In this document: one piece after another, positions 18,601-25,954 of the stretch
Numbering within the stretch: the first letter of the stretch is position 1
How the letters are laid out: the number at the start of each line of letters is the position of its first letter
Assembly (NCBI GenBank): GCA_019358895.1
Contig: JAHHIG010000008.1
Span: 124,001-188,000, forward strand
Direction: 5' to 3'
From: Tildeniella nuda ZEHNDER 1965/U140
Lineage (GTDB): Bacteria; Cyanobacteriota; Cyanobacteriia; Leptolyngbyales; Leptolyngbyaceae
Length of the DNA stretch: 64,000 nucleotides
Program-made: the position numbers and the translations under genes
Notes under the pieces: generated by a model
Told to the model about the DNA's origin: nothing
What the model saw: only the letters and a program-made list of their open reading frames with translations
The model's database searches: none

Positions 18601-19866
18601 GCTGGAGAGGTGATTGGGTTGATTGGCATCGCCAACGACATTAGCGATCGCGTGCAGCTTGAGCGCGATCGGGAGCGGCTTTTACAGCAAGAACAGGCGG
18701 CACGAGAAGCCGCTGAACAAGCCAACCGCATCAAAGATGAGTTTCTCGCTGTCCTCTCACACGAGCTGCGATCGCCGCTCAATCCCATTCTCGGTTGGGC
18801 AAAGCTGTTGCGGCAGGGCAAGCTAGATGAGGCACAGACAGCTCAGGCTCTCGCCACGATCGAACGCAATGCCGAACTGCAAGCCCAACTGATCGAAGAC
18901 TTGCTCGACATCTCCCGCATTATGCAGGGCAAACTGTCCTTAACAGCGGCTCCTGTGAGCTTGCCCTTGGTGATTGCTGCGGCAGTCGAAACCGTGCGTT
19001 TAGCAGCAGAAGCGAAAAACATTGAATTACAGCTTGAGCTTGATCCGATCGCCCCCATCTCTGGCGATGCTGCCCGCTTGCAGCAAGTCGTCTGGAACTT
19101 ACTCACCAATGCGGTCAAATTTACACCCCACGGCGGACAGGTAACGGTTGAATTGAGACAAGTCAACCAATTGGCTCAAATGCGGGTAGTGGATACAGGC
19201 AAGGGCATTAAGCCCGCTTTCCTGGTGCATATGTTTGAGTATTTTCGACAAGAAGACGGGTCAACCACACGCAGATTTGGCGGGTTGGGGTTGGGGTTGG
19301 CGATCGTGCGACAAATTGTTGAAATGCATGGCGGTACTGTTTGGGCAGAGAGCAAAGGCGAACATCAAGGCGCGACCTTCATCGTGAGGCTGCCGCTGTC
19401 GGGGAGTAGGGAATCGGGAGTAGGGAATGGGGAACAGCCGGATAACCCCTCACTCCCCACTCCCCACTCCCCACTCACTGGATTGCAAATTTTGCTTGTG
19501 GATGATGACACTGATACCCGCGAGTTTCAGGCTTTTCTGCTGGAACAAAACGGAGCAGCGGTGACAGCGGTTGACTCTGGTTTAGCCGCGTTGCAGGCGC
19601 TAGAGCAGTTCACTCCTGATGTGATTGTCAGTGATGTCGGCATGGCTGCAATGGATGGCTATATGCTGATGCAGCACATTCGTTCGCGCCCACTGAATCA
19701 AGGAGGAGCGATTCCAGCGATCGCGCTCACCGCTTATGCCGCCGAACTTGATCAGCAAAAAGCACTCCGGGCAGGCTTTCAAGCTCACATCACGAAACCT
19801 CTAGAGCCAGAGGTGTTGGTGAAGGCGATCGTTCATCTTTTGCGGGAAAGAGTAACCAAACTTTAG
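15610..19866 (+). CDS. Hybrid histidine kinase with two kinase cores and two receivers
   Basis: 1418-residue cytoplasmic multistep phosphorelay protein. In order: an N-terminal PAS-like region, a GAF-like region (about 150-310), HisKA with His at 360 (NVSHEFRTPL), HATPase with GVGISEAELPRLFERF and GIGLALV, receiver 1 with Asp 687 (VLMDVMMPEMDG), two PAS regions, a second HisKA with His about 1051 (LSHELRSPLNPILGWAKLL), a second HATPase, and receiver 2 with Asp about 1342 (VIVSDVGMAAMDG). ATG 15610 is preceded by AAGGA. Both inter-domain linkers just before the receivers contain in-frame repeat insertions. The signal is unknown; no output gene is adjacent. Confidence 0.9.
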   Translation: MTQHDPAVAQIFAGNSEMAGLMRSLDWSQTPLGAVETWAQSLRSALSICLNSRFPIAIYWGKDCLLLYNDAWRPIVGDKHSWALGRPAREVWAEIWDDIGSELASVLATGEGTFHKDDLLSMHRFGYTEECFFEYTFNPIQGEGGVTGGVFNVGSETTYRVLNDRRAQLLREVAAKTGIAKTAEEAGALMVEALKSDPLDIPFALLYLIDPDGKYARLCNDSGYASDRPMSPAVIDLAAADDPSGWSIALAARTLQPQVVNDLVSRFGALPGSPWAEPPQEAMVLPIAAPGQGKASGVLIAVASPRRRLDDHYRDFFAQVAGQIAMAITIAQTYEAERKRAEALTELDRAKTAFFSNVSHEFRTPLTLMLSPLEELSYALHERLQPEEREQLQLVQRNGLRLQKLVNTLLDFSRIEAGRVQASYEPTNLAIYTAELASTFRSLIERAGIQLVIDCPLLPEPVYVDREMWEKIVLNLLSNAFKFTFTGSITVRLHPVGDVVALSVADTGVGISEAELPRLFERFHRVSGTRSRTYEGSGIGLALVQELVKLHGGTIQLTSQVDQGTTFTIAIPFGSAHLPPDRLQSAHTLESTALGAATFVEEAWRWLAKEGNGEWGMGNGEEMSVPTPYSPLPTPSPPHILLADDNADMRDYVKRLLSLHFQVETATNGRTALNAIQVNPPDLVLMDVMMPEMDGFELLRLLRTNPTTQDIPIVLLSARAGEEARIEGLAAGADDYLTKPFSARELLARVEANLKLAQLRRMAIQQEQALRLEAETVKQQVETILSSIRDGFYVLDRDWRFTYVNDRYCKMVAMPRAEILGQTIWTLFPAAVDTDVYVQFQRAMTEQTPLQFEYLYFPWNHWHDHRIYPSPNGLTVFLADITEAKRAEAVRKHAEAELRQKNAILDAVNESAPTPIFVKDREGRIIYANPATLEVLGKAASEVIGYRDCDLYPNLEDAIEVMANDQRVMASGQTEVVEESPDGIRTFLGMKAPYRNEAGEVIGLIGIANDISDRVQLERDRERLLQQEQAAREAAEQANRIKDEFLAVLSHELRSPLNPILGWAKLLRQGKLDEAQTAQALATIERNAELQAQLIEDLLDISRIMQGKLSLTAAPVSLPLVIAAAVETVRLAAEAKNIELQLELDPIAPISGDAARLQQVVWNLLTNAVKFTPHGGQVTVELRQVNQLAQMRVVDTGKGIKPAFLVHMFEYFRQEDGSTTRRFGGLGLGLAIVRQIVEMHGGTVWAESKGEHQGATFIVRLPLSGSRESGVGNGEQPDNPSLPTPHSPLTGLQILLVDDDTDTREFQAFLLEQNGAAVTAVDSGLAALQALEQFTPDVIVSDVGMAAMDGYMLMQHIRSRPLNQGGAIPAIALTAYAAELDQQKALRAGFQAHITKPLEPEVLVKAIVHLLRERVTKL
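17438..17518. repeat. In-frame palindromic repeat inside the kinase gene, copy 1
   Basis: GGGGAATGGGGAATGG-type units followed by CCCCACTCCCTACTCCCC-type units, able to pair as a hairpin. Translated as a G/N/E-rich then P/T/S/L-rich linker (GNGEWGMGNGEE, then PTPYSPLPTPSPP) immediately before receiver 1. Same base motif as the intergenic array at 52981-53058. Confidence 0.85.
19399..19483. repeat. In-frame palindromic repeat inside the kinase gene, copy 2
   Basis: GGGGAGTAGGGAATCGGGAG-type units, a short spacer, then CACTCCCCACTCCCC units. Translated as SGSRESGVGNGEQPD and PSLPTPHSPL, placed exactly between the second ATPase domain and receiver 2. Confidence 0.85.
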
Positions 19867-19907
19867 CCGCGCAAAGGAGTCGGCGAAACCTGTCTCCTAC
19901 CTCACCT

Positions 19908-20513
19908 TCAGTTTTGTCGAGCACGATCGGGGACGCCAACGGGCGACAGTCCTGCCACCGAGCGCAGATTTTGCGTCCGCAGTAACTCCGTAAAATTCAG
20001 CGATCGTCCTTCGATCTCAGCAACGGCTTCAATAGCAGTCAGCAAGTGACGAGCGGCTTCTGGCTCTTCATACCCACGTCGTTGCGCGACTCGAAGGGCA
20101 GCTTCATCCGCATCAAGCTCGGTTTGGGTACTCCGATTGCCGCGCCAAATTTGGGCACCCGCGATCGCGGTCAACCCACCCGCTGCAATGATGCCGACCG
20201 GATCGCCCTGTACCAGTTCCACAATGCCACCAACAACACCTGCTAGCACGACACCTTGATAGAGGCTAGGGCGGAACCATTTCACGCCCGTCAGCCAGCT
20301 CACGGTACGTAGAATGAGTAGATCGCGCTGCGGTCGAGAAAGCCGTTCCCACAGGTCAAAGTTAATCCAAATGGGGCGATCGCGCACCCAGGGCATGGGA
20401 AAGGTGCTGTCCACTACGAGCCGCTGTTCGGGCTTGCTGACAAGCTTCGTCGCCATGCGACCAGATGCGGGCATCACATCCAAAAGGCGACGCATCTCAA
20501 AGTCTGGATTCAT
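19908..20513 (-). CDS. DUF3318 cyanobacterial membrane protein
   Basis: 201 residues, matching the cyanobacteria-specific DUF3318 family: an N-terminal RRLLDVMPASGRM, then the aromatic PWVRDRPIWINFDLWERLSRPQRDLLILR. Two hydrophobic stretches follow (VVLAGVVGGIVELV and VGIIAAGGLTAIAGA). The C-terminus is a soluble helical region containing ELDADEAALRVAQRRGY. Function unknown. Convergent with the kinase gene. Confidence 0.8.
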   Translation of the reverse strand: MNPDFEMRRLLDVMPASGRMATKLVSKPEQRLVVDSTFPMPWVRDRPIWINFDLWERLSRPQRDLLILRTVSWLTGVKWFRPSLYQGVVLAGVVGGIVELVQGDPVGIIAAGGLTAIAGAQIWRGNRSTQTELDADEAALRVAQRRGYEEPEAARHLLTAIEAVAEIEGRSLNFTELLRTQNLRSVAGLSPVGVPDRARQN

Positions 20514-20721
20514 AACAGTTGCCGCTTAGCTTCATCTATGTGCATTGTCGCATGAACAAACAGGCACTAAACCGCCTTTGGTCAGCTTCTAAAAATTAGT
20601 TTGAATTAGTACTGTTTGTGTTGTAGACTAGGCTTATGCATCGCCTTATGTGATTTAGACGCGATGTGTGACTTTCCTAAAATGGTTGCAAAAGCTGCGC
20701 ACCCTTCGGGAAGCAAGCTAC

Positions 20722-20805
20722 ACCTTAGCCCTCTCCTGCTGGGAGAGGGCACCGGAAAAGTCAGAAAGCCCTTCTCCTCAGGGAGAAGAGTGGGGATGAG
20801 GGCAA
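20722..20805. repeat. Dispersed palindromic intergenic repeat
   Basis: Two hairpins in a row: GCCCTCTCCTGCTGGGAGAGGGC and CCCTTCTCCTCAGGGAGAAG, followed by AGTGGGGATGAGGG. This is a familiar type of repeat between cyanobacterial genes; here it occupies the 5' region of the MarR gene. Confidence 0.75.
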
Positions 20806-20820
20806 ATTTAGTTGCAAATC

Positions 20821-21366
20821 ATGGGATTGATGAGTGAGTCTAGTGAGAATCGTAATTTTAGAGGCAGCAATTTGAAGCAAGCAGAGATTCAGCAACATCA
20901 ATCAGAACCACAGGCAGCAACGCGACAAGCAGCTAAAGAACCGTTTCTTCCAGTCGTGCGAGAGCTAGCGCGAACGTTTCAAGCCTTTACTGCATACGAC
21001 GATGAGCATATCCGGCAATTGGGTTTAACGGCACCTCAGTTTGATGTCATCAGCACGCTAGGTAATACAGATGGCATGACAATGGGGCAGCTAGCCGAAA
21101 AAACCCTGGTCACAAAGGGTACGTTAACGGGCATTATTGATCGATTGGAACGCAAAGGACTGGTGCGCCGCGAAGTGCCACCCGAAAACCGTCGTTGCTT
21201 CATGATTGTGCTAACAGATGAAGGCGATCGCGTCTTTGAGGCAGTGTTTCCAGCTCATATTGCCCACCTCAAGGAACGCTTTGGCAAACTCAACGAGCAA
21301 GAACTAGAGGACATTCGGCGATCGCTGCAAACACTGCGCGAGTTGTTTCAGCCTGTGCAGAGTTAA
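20821..21366 (+). CDS. MarR-family transcriptional regulator
   Basis: 181 residues with a disordered Q-rich N-terminus and a winged-helix MarR domain. Visible blocks are LGLTAPQFDVISTLGNTDGMTMGQLAEKTLVTKGTLTGIIDRLERKGLVRREVPPENRR for the HTH and wing, then helices for dimerisation. It probably binds a palindromic operator and releases it on a small ligand or oxidation; neither is known here. I took ATG 20821; TTG 20812 and ATG 20830 are in frame. Upstream DNA is a palindromic repeat. Confidence 0.88.
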   Translation: MGLMSESSENRNFRGSNLKQAEIQQHQSEPQAATRQAAKEPFLPVVRELARTFQAFTAYDDEHIRQLGLTAPQFDVISTLGNTDGMTMGQLAEKTLVTKGTLTGIIDRLERKGLVRREVPPENRRCFMIVLTDEGDRVFEAVFPAHIAHLKERFGKLNEQELEDIRRSLQTLRELFQPVQS

Positions 21367-21470
21367 ACGCGGTTGTAAGGCTTTGGGGCTGTAATGGCGC
21401 GATCGCTTCCAGAATCAACCCGGCATACTACACTTGTATTACGAACTATCCAACAAGGAAGGAGACCGTA

Positions 21471-21803
21471 ATGCATATACTGACCCGCACCGCTACAACC
21501 GACATGGAAGTTACCAGCATTCGACTGGAGCGAGAGCTGAAAGAAAAACTCAAAGAACTCTCCGGTAATCAAGGCTATCAGTCACTCATTCGGGATGTGC
21601 TCTGGCAGTACGTCCAGCAAAAGTCGGGAGACTACACACCTCAAATTTCGCTTACCGACATCCGCGCTACCGTCGCTGCTACAGCACAGCAGGAAGAACG
21701 CTGCGTGCTCACCGCTAAACTCATCCAGCCAAACGAACCGATGCTCTTAGGGCTAACGATCGCCGGGAGCATGGTTCCCCTTAGCCCCAGCAGTTTGGCA
21801 TAG
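21471..21803 (+). CDS. Ribbon-helix-helix-like small protein
   Basis: 110 residues. The region MEVTSIRLERELKEKLKELSGNQGYQSLIRDVLWQYVQ has the beta-strand/helix/helix layout of RHH (CopG/MetJ-type) DNA-binding proteins. The C-terminal half has LTDIRATVAATAQQEERCVLTA and may bind a partner. Strong ribosome-binding site GGAAGGAG. It stands 14 bp before the methyltransferase frame, so the two were probably one operon. The DNA target is unknown. Confidence 0.6.
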   Translation: MHILTRTATTDMEVTSIRLERELKEKLKELSGNQGYQSLIRDVLWQYVQQKSGDYTPQISLTDIRATVAATAQQEERCVLTAKLIQPNEPMLLGLTIAGSMVPLSPSSLA

Positions 21804-21817
21804 GAAAGGCATTCACG

Positions 21818-22534
21818 ATGAGAACCGATCAAATTTGGCAAAACCGCACTGTAGCGGAGAATTTTTTGACGGGTGTGAGGGGCGCAATTCCCTTTGCGAC
21901 AGAACAAGTTAACCTTGCCCTGCGAGTGCTTGACCAGCTCGATCGACCCATCCAGCAAGTAGCCGACCTGGGCTGTGGTGATGGCGCGATCGCCCACGCA
22001 ATCCTCACCCACTATCCAGACGCGCACGTCACAGCGATCGACTTTTCAGAACCGATGCTCGAACAGGCACAACAGCGACTGCAACCGTTTGGCAAACGGG
22101 TAGAGATTGTGCAAGCAGATCTTTACACACCAGACTGGCAAAAAGGGTTGGAGCCGTTTGATGCAGTGCTATCGGGCTACTGCATTCACCACTTGCCAGA
22201 CGATCGCAAACAGGCACTCTACCGTGAAATCTTTCACTTGCTGCGATCGGGCGGTGGTTTTCTCAACATCGAGCACGTTGCCTCCGCCACACCTTAGGGC
22301 GAGGCGTTGTTTAACGACACGCTGGTCGATGCCATCTACGCATGGCACCAGACGCAAGATGACGTTTTATCACGAGAAGAGGTGGGGCAACGGTTTGTTT
22401 ATCGGGAAGACAAAAAGGCGAACATCCTTGCGCCTGTTGAGGTTCAGTGCGACTGGCTGCGGGCGATCGGGTTTCAGCAGGTAGACTGTTTTTTTAAGTT
22501 TTTTGAACTTGCAGTCTTTGGCGGCATCCGTTAG
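21818..22534 (+). pseudogene. SAM-dependent methyltransferase with an in-frame stop codon
   Basis: Class I methyltransferase with motif I VADLGCGDGAIA, an acidic AIDFSEPML, and YCIHHLPDD further on. A TAG at 22295-22297 ends the chain at 159 residues. The same frame continues without other damage to 22534 (GEALFNDTLVDAIYAWHQ ... FELAVFGGIR) and would give about 238 residues, the expected length. A single nonsense change, or a sequencing error, explains it. The cofactor-binding core precedes the stop, so a shortened product could fold partly. Confidence 0.85.
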
Positions 22535-22659
22535 CCGGAAAGTGATGACCACGGTTGTAGATACTCATAGCAATCTCTCTTGCTAAGGAATAGACGGTAG
22601 CACGACCCTCTCAGGACTGCCGTCTAACCCCTACACAATCTACAACCAAGGTTTACCCT

Positions 22660-24291
22660 ATGCCTTCAGATCAAAAAGCCTCAGAGCAACCTGCTGTCAG
22701 TGCTCCTACTCACGTTTCCGCAAGCACCGCAACTGCACCGAAGCCGATCGCCTCAGTGCAACCCAGTTCTGGTACCTCGACTCAAACGGCAGTCGGCACA
22801 TCATCCACTTCAAAGCTGCCTCTGCGAGCACCAAGCGCCATTGATATCAGCCGTTTTAATGCTCTGGTCGGCGATTGGAAAGGTCAACCCATCACCGACC
22901 TGAAGAAGCTCTTCACCAAGCAAGTTGTGCTTGACGATGCGACGACTCTAGAGGTTGAGACGATCGCCGTCCCTGGCTACATTGGCATTAGTGATGCCGT
23001 TAGCGTCACTGATCCGGCAGGCAATAAGGTTTCAGGACATGCAGACATCGCCAAATTTTTAGCCAGAGATGGTTTGTTGATTACGAGTTATCAATGGCAC
23101 AAAGAACGCTATGGTGTGCTGATCGACACACGCCGTCCACTCTCATTAGAATTATTTCAAGAAGCGTTTATTAAAAATGAAGGGCATCATGCCGGGGCAA
23201 TCGTCCCTGCGAAACGAATGGATCAGTCAGGGCAACCGATCGACTCGTTCGGCACCTTCAACGAACCCAATGACTATCATCGCGGCATGTATGGCAAAGA
23301 TGGCTACGTTGCCGTGGCGCAGCGCCTTGTTTTTCCATCCTTTGTCACGCCAGAGCAAGCACGGGGTTATACCAACTCCATCATTAACTGGATGGCGCTA
23401 CTCAATCCCTTTGCCCAGTTTCCCAGAGACTATAACGGCGGCGACCCCACACGTGTCTGCGATCGCGCCGCTCTGAAGGAATTTCTGAAACAGGGTCTTC
23501 TTGCTGCGGTGGGTGATCCGCGCGCGCTGAGCTTCTTCAACAACCCCGTCAATAAGACCTACTGTGCTGAATTCATCTTCATCAGCTTGAATACACCGAT
23601 TTATCCCTTTAACTTAAAAACCATTACCAGTTTGCTGGATGGCGACAGCTTCAAAGCGAAGCAAGTTTTGGAGCTAAAGGATCTGCAAAATAGTAAGCAG
23701 GCAAACCTGCTGAGCAAGAAGACGGATAACCCAGAGTTCAAAGCGTTCAATCTCGCCATGCCGCCCGTACCAGAAGATCTGCCGCCGCTAGATGTACTGA
23801 TGGCGCAGCATGGGCAGACGATCGCGCCCAACAGCCTTTCCTTTCCGCCCTTCAAAATCTCGCAGGTAATCCGTCGTGCCTTCCGCACGCTTTTACCGCG
23901 CGAAAAATTTGGTGACGCAAAGTTAGTGGAGGCGCAGGCACGGCTCTTTAAGTTTATGGAACCCGCGCTTCTGCAACAGTTGGGCTTGCAGAATCTGCCG
24001 TCGAGTGACCCGAAGGTCATTGGTGTGAGCCAGTTTGTCGAACAGGTCAGTCAGCAGCTTGACCAGTCCTACAGCTCCTTCACCGAGTTTGACACCATAG
24101 TCGATGGCATCATGCAGAAAGCCGATGAGATGCTTGTTGGGGCAGACGATCGCAAATACTTTGTGCCTCCCCGCATCTTCGTCGATCTCGGACAAAATGA
24201 TGGTGACGATAACCTGCCTCAAGGATGGGGCTTCAAGCTGGAAACGATCGGTGCGTTGGTCGCCCGTAGCATCATCAGAGGCAACGCATAG
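22660..24291 (+). CDS. Unrecognised 543-residue protein, possible papain-like fold
   Basis: No family recognised with confidence. Residues 1-60 are Ser/Thr/Ala/Pro-rich and disordered. The rest is globular, without signal peptide or membrane segments. Two conserved-looking motifs, NEGHHAGAIV (about residue 175) and KTYCAEFIFISLNTPIYPF (about 302), resemble the His-then-Cys order of circularly permuted NlpC/P60 (YiiX-type) papain-like enzymes. That would make it a thiol hydrolase; this is only a motif-level idea. A helical C-terminal domain follows. Standalone between the methyltransferase and a heptamer array. Confidence 0.55.
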   Translation: MPSDQKASEQPAVSAPTHVSASTATAPKPIASVQPSSGTSTQTAVGTSSTSKLPLRAPSAIDISRFNALVGDWKGQPITDLKKLFTKQVVLDDATTLEVETIAVPGYIGISDAVSVTDPAGNKVSGHADIAKFLARDGLLITSYQWHKERYGVLIDTRRPLSLELFQEAFIKNEGHHAGAIVPAKRMDQSGQPIDSFGTFNEPNDYHRGMYGKDGYVAVAQRLVFPSFVTPEQARGYTNSIINWMALLNPFAQFPRDYNGGDPTRVCDRAALKEFLKQGLLAAVGDPRALSFFNNPVNKTYCAEFIFISLNTPIYPFNLKTITSLLDGDSFKAKQVLELKDLQNSKQANLLSKKTDNPEFKAFNLAMPPVPEDLPPLDVLMAQHGQTIAPNSLSFPPFKISQVIRRAFRTLLPREKFGDAKLVEAQARLFKFMEPALLQQLGLQNLPSSDPKVIGVSQFVEQVSQQLDQSYSSFTEFDTIVDGIMQKADEMLVGADDRKYFVPPRIFVDLGQNDGDDNLPQGWGFKLETIGALVARSIIRGNA

Positions 24292-24310
24292 AGGCAACGA
24301 TTAATCATTT

Positions 24311-24384
24311 AGCTATCAGCTATCAGCTATCAGCTATCAGCTATCAGCTATCAGCTATCAGCTATCAGCTATCAGCTATCAGCT
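24311..24384. repeat. AGCTATC heptamer array, 10 perfect units
   Basis: Ten identical 7-bp units from 24311 to 24380, ending in AGCT and a T6 run. It lies just after the stop of the 543-residue protein. The unit can pair with neighbouring GCTGATGGCTGACGGCT and may form hairpins when transcribed. Confidence 0.95.
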
Positions 24385-24733
24385 TTTTTGCTGATGGCTG
24401 ACGGCTCCGCTGCTTGCCATAGCGCAGACGAGCGTAATTTTCATCATTCAAACAGGATCGTATCTGAAGGGATTAGGAGGCACTTTCCTGCTCCCTTTTT
24501 TTGCCGTCTCTGGCAGACTTTTGATGCAGAAAACGGGGTTCCGGACAAGCAATACTGTAAGCAGCCAAATTGTGTCCAAGAACCCGTTTTTTTTAACATA
24601 CGGAAAACCGCACCGCTGTCCTCAAAAGCCGCAGGGGCAGCTATATCAGAAGACGGTTTCCCCTAGTGCTTGCTCTCTCCAAATGGCATCGCTTTTCATT
24701 ACGATCGTAGAAGATGATAGCTAGAGAGTTTCA
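24385..24733. other. Gene-free region with two terminator-like hairpins
   Basis: No supported protein gene; short open frames here look random. Two hairpin-plus-T-run structures occur at 24468-24502 and 24534-24594 (listed separately). The remainder is upstream DNA of the gene at 24734. Confidence 0.5.
24468..24594 (+). ncRNA. Candidate small RNA or tandem terminators
   Basis: First, GGGATTAGG ... CCTGCTCCC followed by T7 (24496-24502). Then CGGGGTTCCGGACA (24534) pairs with TGTCCAAGAACCCG (24573-24586), followed directly by T8. The second is a strong intrinsic terminator on the plus strand. The nearest upstream stop is over 240 bp away across a repeat array, so this may terminate a short non-coding transcript starting between the two. 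Structure seen by eye; transcription unproven. Confidence 0.45.
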
Positions 24734-25087
24734 ATGCAAATCGGTCGCTTCTTTTCACTCCAGCAGGGTCGAGTGGGGCAGTATTTATCACCGAGAGTTC
24801 TAGTCGTGCGATCGCCCTTTAAAGCTGCCTCTCCCATCTGCTACTTCGGCTTTGAGCAGCTCAAGCAAGCGCAGACGTTTGCCCAAAAACTAGCCAGAAT
24901 GGGTGCCCAGTTTCAGATTCGTCGCAGCCAAGTCATGTTACAGAGCTACGAAATCTGTTTGCGTGGACATAGTGACCTTGCTGGCACCCTAGCGTATTGG
25001 GAGCGACAAGGCGCACGAAGAACAGTACTTCAAGGCAGCCTAACACTAGACAAAATCGGCGTTTCAGGCAGAGCGATCGCAGCCTAG
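24734..25087 (+). CDS. Conserved-type hypothetical protein
   Basis: 117 residues, basic, soluble; family not recognised. Contains FSLQQGRVGQYLSPRVLVVRSPFKAASPICYFGFEQLKQAQTFAQKLARMGAQFQIRRS, a compact alpha/beta pattern, then a C-terminal helix. No catalytic motif. First of four small plus-strand genes of unknown function up to 26335. The frame is open with good codon use and no overlap with other genes. Confidence 0.5.
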   Translation: MQIGRFFSLQQGRVGQYLSPRVLVVRSPFKAASPICYFGFEQLKQAQTFAQKLARMGAQFQIRRSQVMLQSYEICLRGHSDLAGTLAYWERQGARRTVLQGSLTLDKIGVSGRAIAA

Positions 25088-25122
25088 CGCCCTACTTGAA
25101 ACCAACCAGTAAATCTACTAAA

Positions 25123-25140
25123 ATAGTATACATGTACTAT
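25123..25140. promoter_or_regulatory. LexA-like palindrome at the start of the 25156 gene
   Basis: ATAGTATACATGTACTAT is an interrupted palindrome with perfect ATAGTA/TACTAT arms. Read either way it differs by one base from the published cyanobacterial LexA consensus RGTACNNNDGTWCB. It overlaps an alternative ATG (25132) just before the likely start at 25156, a location suited to an operator. Confidence 0.3.
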
Positions 25141-25155
25141 TTCAAGTCTTGTCTC

Positions 25156-25428
25156 ATGACCAAGCACTATATTCTCAACCTGGATCCAGATGCGAAGTAT
25201 GACTGGGATCGCCGTACGCTACGTGACCCCATTACCGCTGATCACCCAGCTTTAGCAGATTTAGTGGCTCAGGCAGTCGGAGAAGAGTCTGGGTCATACC
25301 TAATTGCAGTCAACATCGAAGTCAAAGTGTTGGAAAAAGCTGCTGTCGATCAGGTAAAGCAGTTTCCTGCTCCAACTGATCTGCCCCACCGTACTCCACT
25401 ACCTCAATTGACAGAATTGGTTGCTTGA
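25156..25428 (+). CDS. Small conserved cyanobacterial protein
   Basis: 90 residues from ATG 25156 (MTKHYILNLDPDAKYDWD). Acidic and soluble, with RRTLRDPITADHPALADLVAQAVGEESGSYLIAVNIEVKVLE. I do not recognise a named domain. An alternative ATG at 25132 adds eight residues; the downstream start seems better because the extra segment overlaps the palindrome at 25123-25140. Function unknown. Confidence 0.55.
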   Translation: MTKHYILNLDPDAKYDWDRRTLRDPITADHPALADLVAQAVGEESGSYLIAVNIEVKVLEKAAVDQVKQFPAPTDLPHRTPLPQLTELVA

Positions 25429-25498
25429 GTCTTGTTGACCTTGAGCCTTGTGCCGATCACCATTAGTTTGCTGTTTATTCCTTTCCGGGAGTTAGTTT

Positions 25499-25873
25499 AT
25501 GAAACTTAGTCTCAGTCAATATCCCAGCGCGATCGCGCAAGCTGCCCAAGCCGTCAACGAATTTGAGTATCAAATGGCGGAAGTGCGTCAGCATATTGCT
25601 CGTCTCGAAGGCAATGCCGAGATGGTCGTCGCCTTTGAAACTGCACTCAAAAACGACAATCAGCGCAAAGCACGGCGCTTTGAGGTGCTTCAGGTTAACC
25701 AGGAGTATTACCGGGCACTGGATGCCTTGAACCGCATCTCCACTGAGAAAGCAAATGCGCTGGCGCGGTTAGAGCATTTACGCAACGAGTTTAGCGTCGC
25801 CAAGTTAGAAACACGGCTCACGATCGCTCAGAAACTGACTGGCTTAGAATCACGAGAACTCGTCGGGCTGTAG
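25499..25873 (+). CDS. Coiled-coil hypothetical protein
   Basis: 124 residues, almost entirely helical and highly charged: AVNEFEYQMAEVRQHIARLEG, KNDNQRKARRFEVLQVNQEYY and STEKANALARLEHLRNEF suggest a coiled coil. No membrane segment or catalytic motif. Preceded by CCGGGAG. It lies 82 bp before another unknown gene on the same strand; the pair may be co-expressed. Function unknown. Confidence 0.6.
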   Translation: MKLSLSQYPSAIAQAAQAVNEFEYQMAEVRQHIARLEGNAEMVVAFETALKNDNQRKARRFEVLQVNQEYYRALDALNRISTEKANALARLEHLRNEFSVAKLETRLTIAQKLTGLESRELVGL

Positions 25874-25954
25874 CGATCGTCTAAGCGTCTACAAAGCAAA
25901 CACTGCAAGGCTGCGAAATGATACGATCGCTCTAGCTGTAACGTTTGCTGTCCC

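Noticed and set aside
22291-22303. CCTTAGGGCGAGG in the methyltransferase gene as a MITE scar
   Set aside because: Only the first few bases resemble the MITE end; no second end or TA duplication, and the frame continues normally.
24311-24384. Possible CRISPR array
   Set aside because: The units are 7 bp and directly adjacent with no spacers; this is a short tandem repeat.
24388-24724. Two overlapping open frames after the heptamer array
   Set aside because: Low-complexity composition, no ribosome-binding sites, and they run through terminator-like hairpins.
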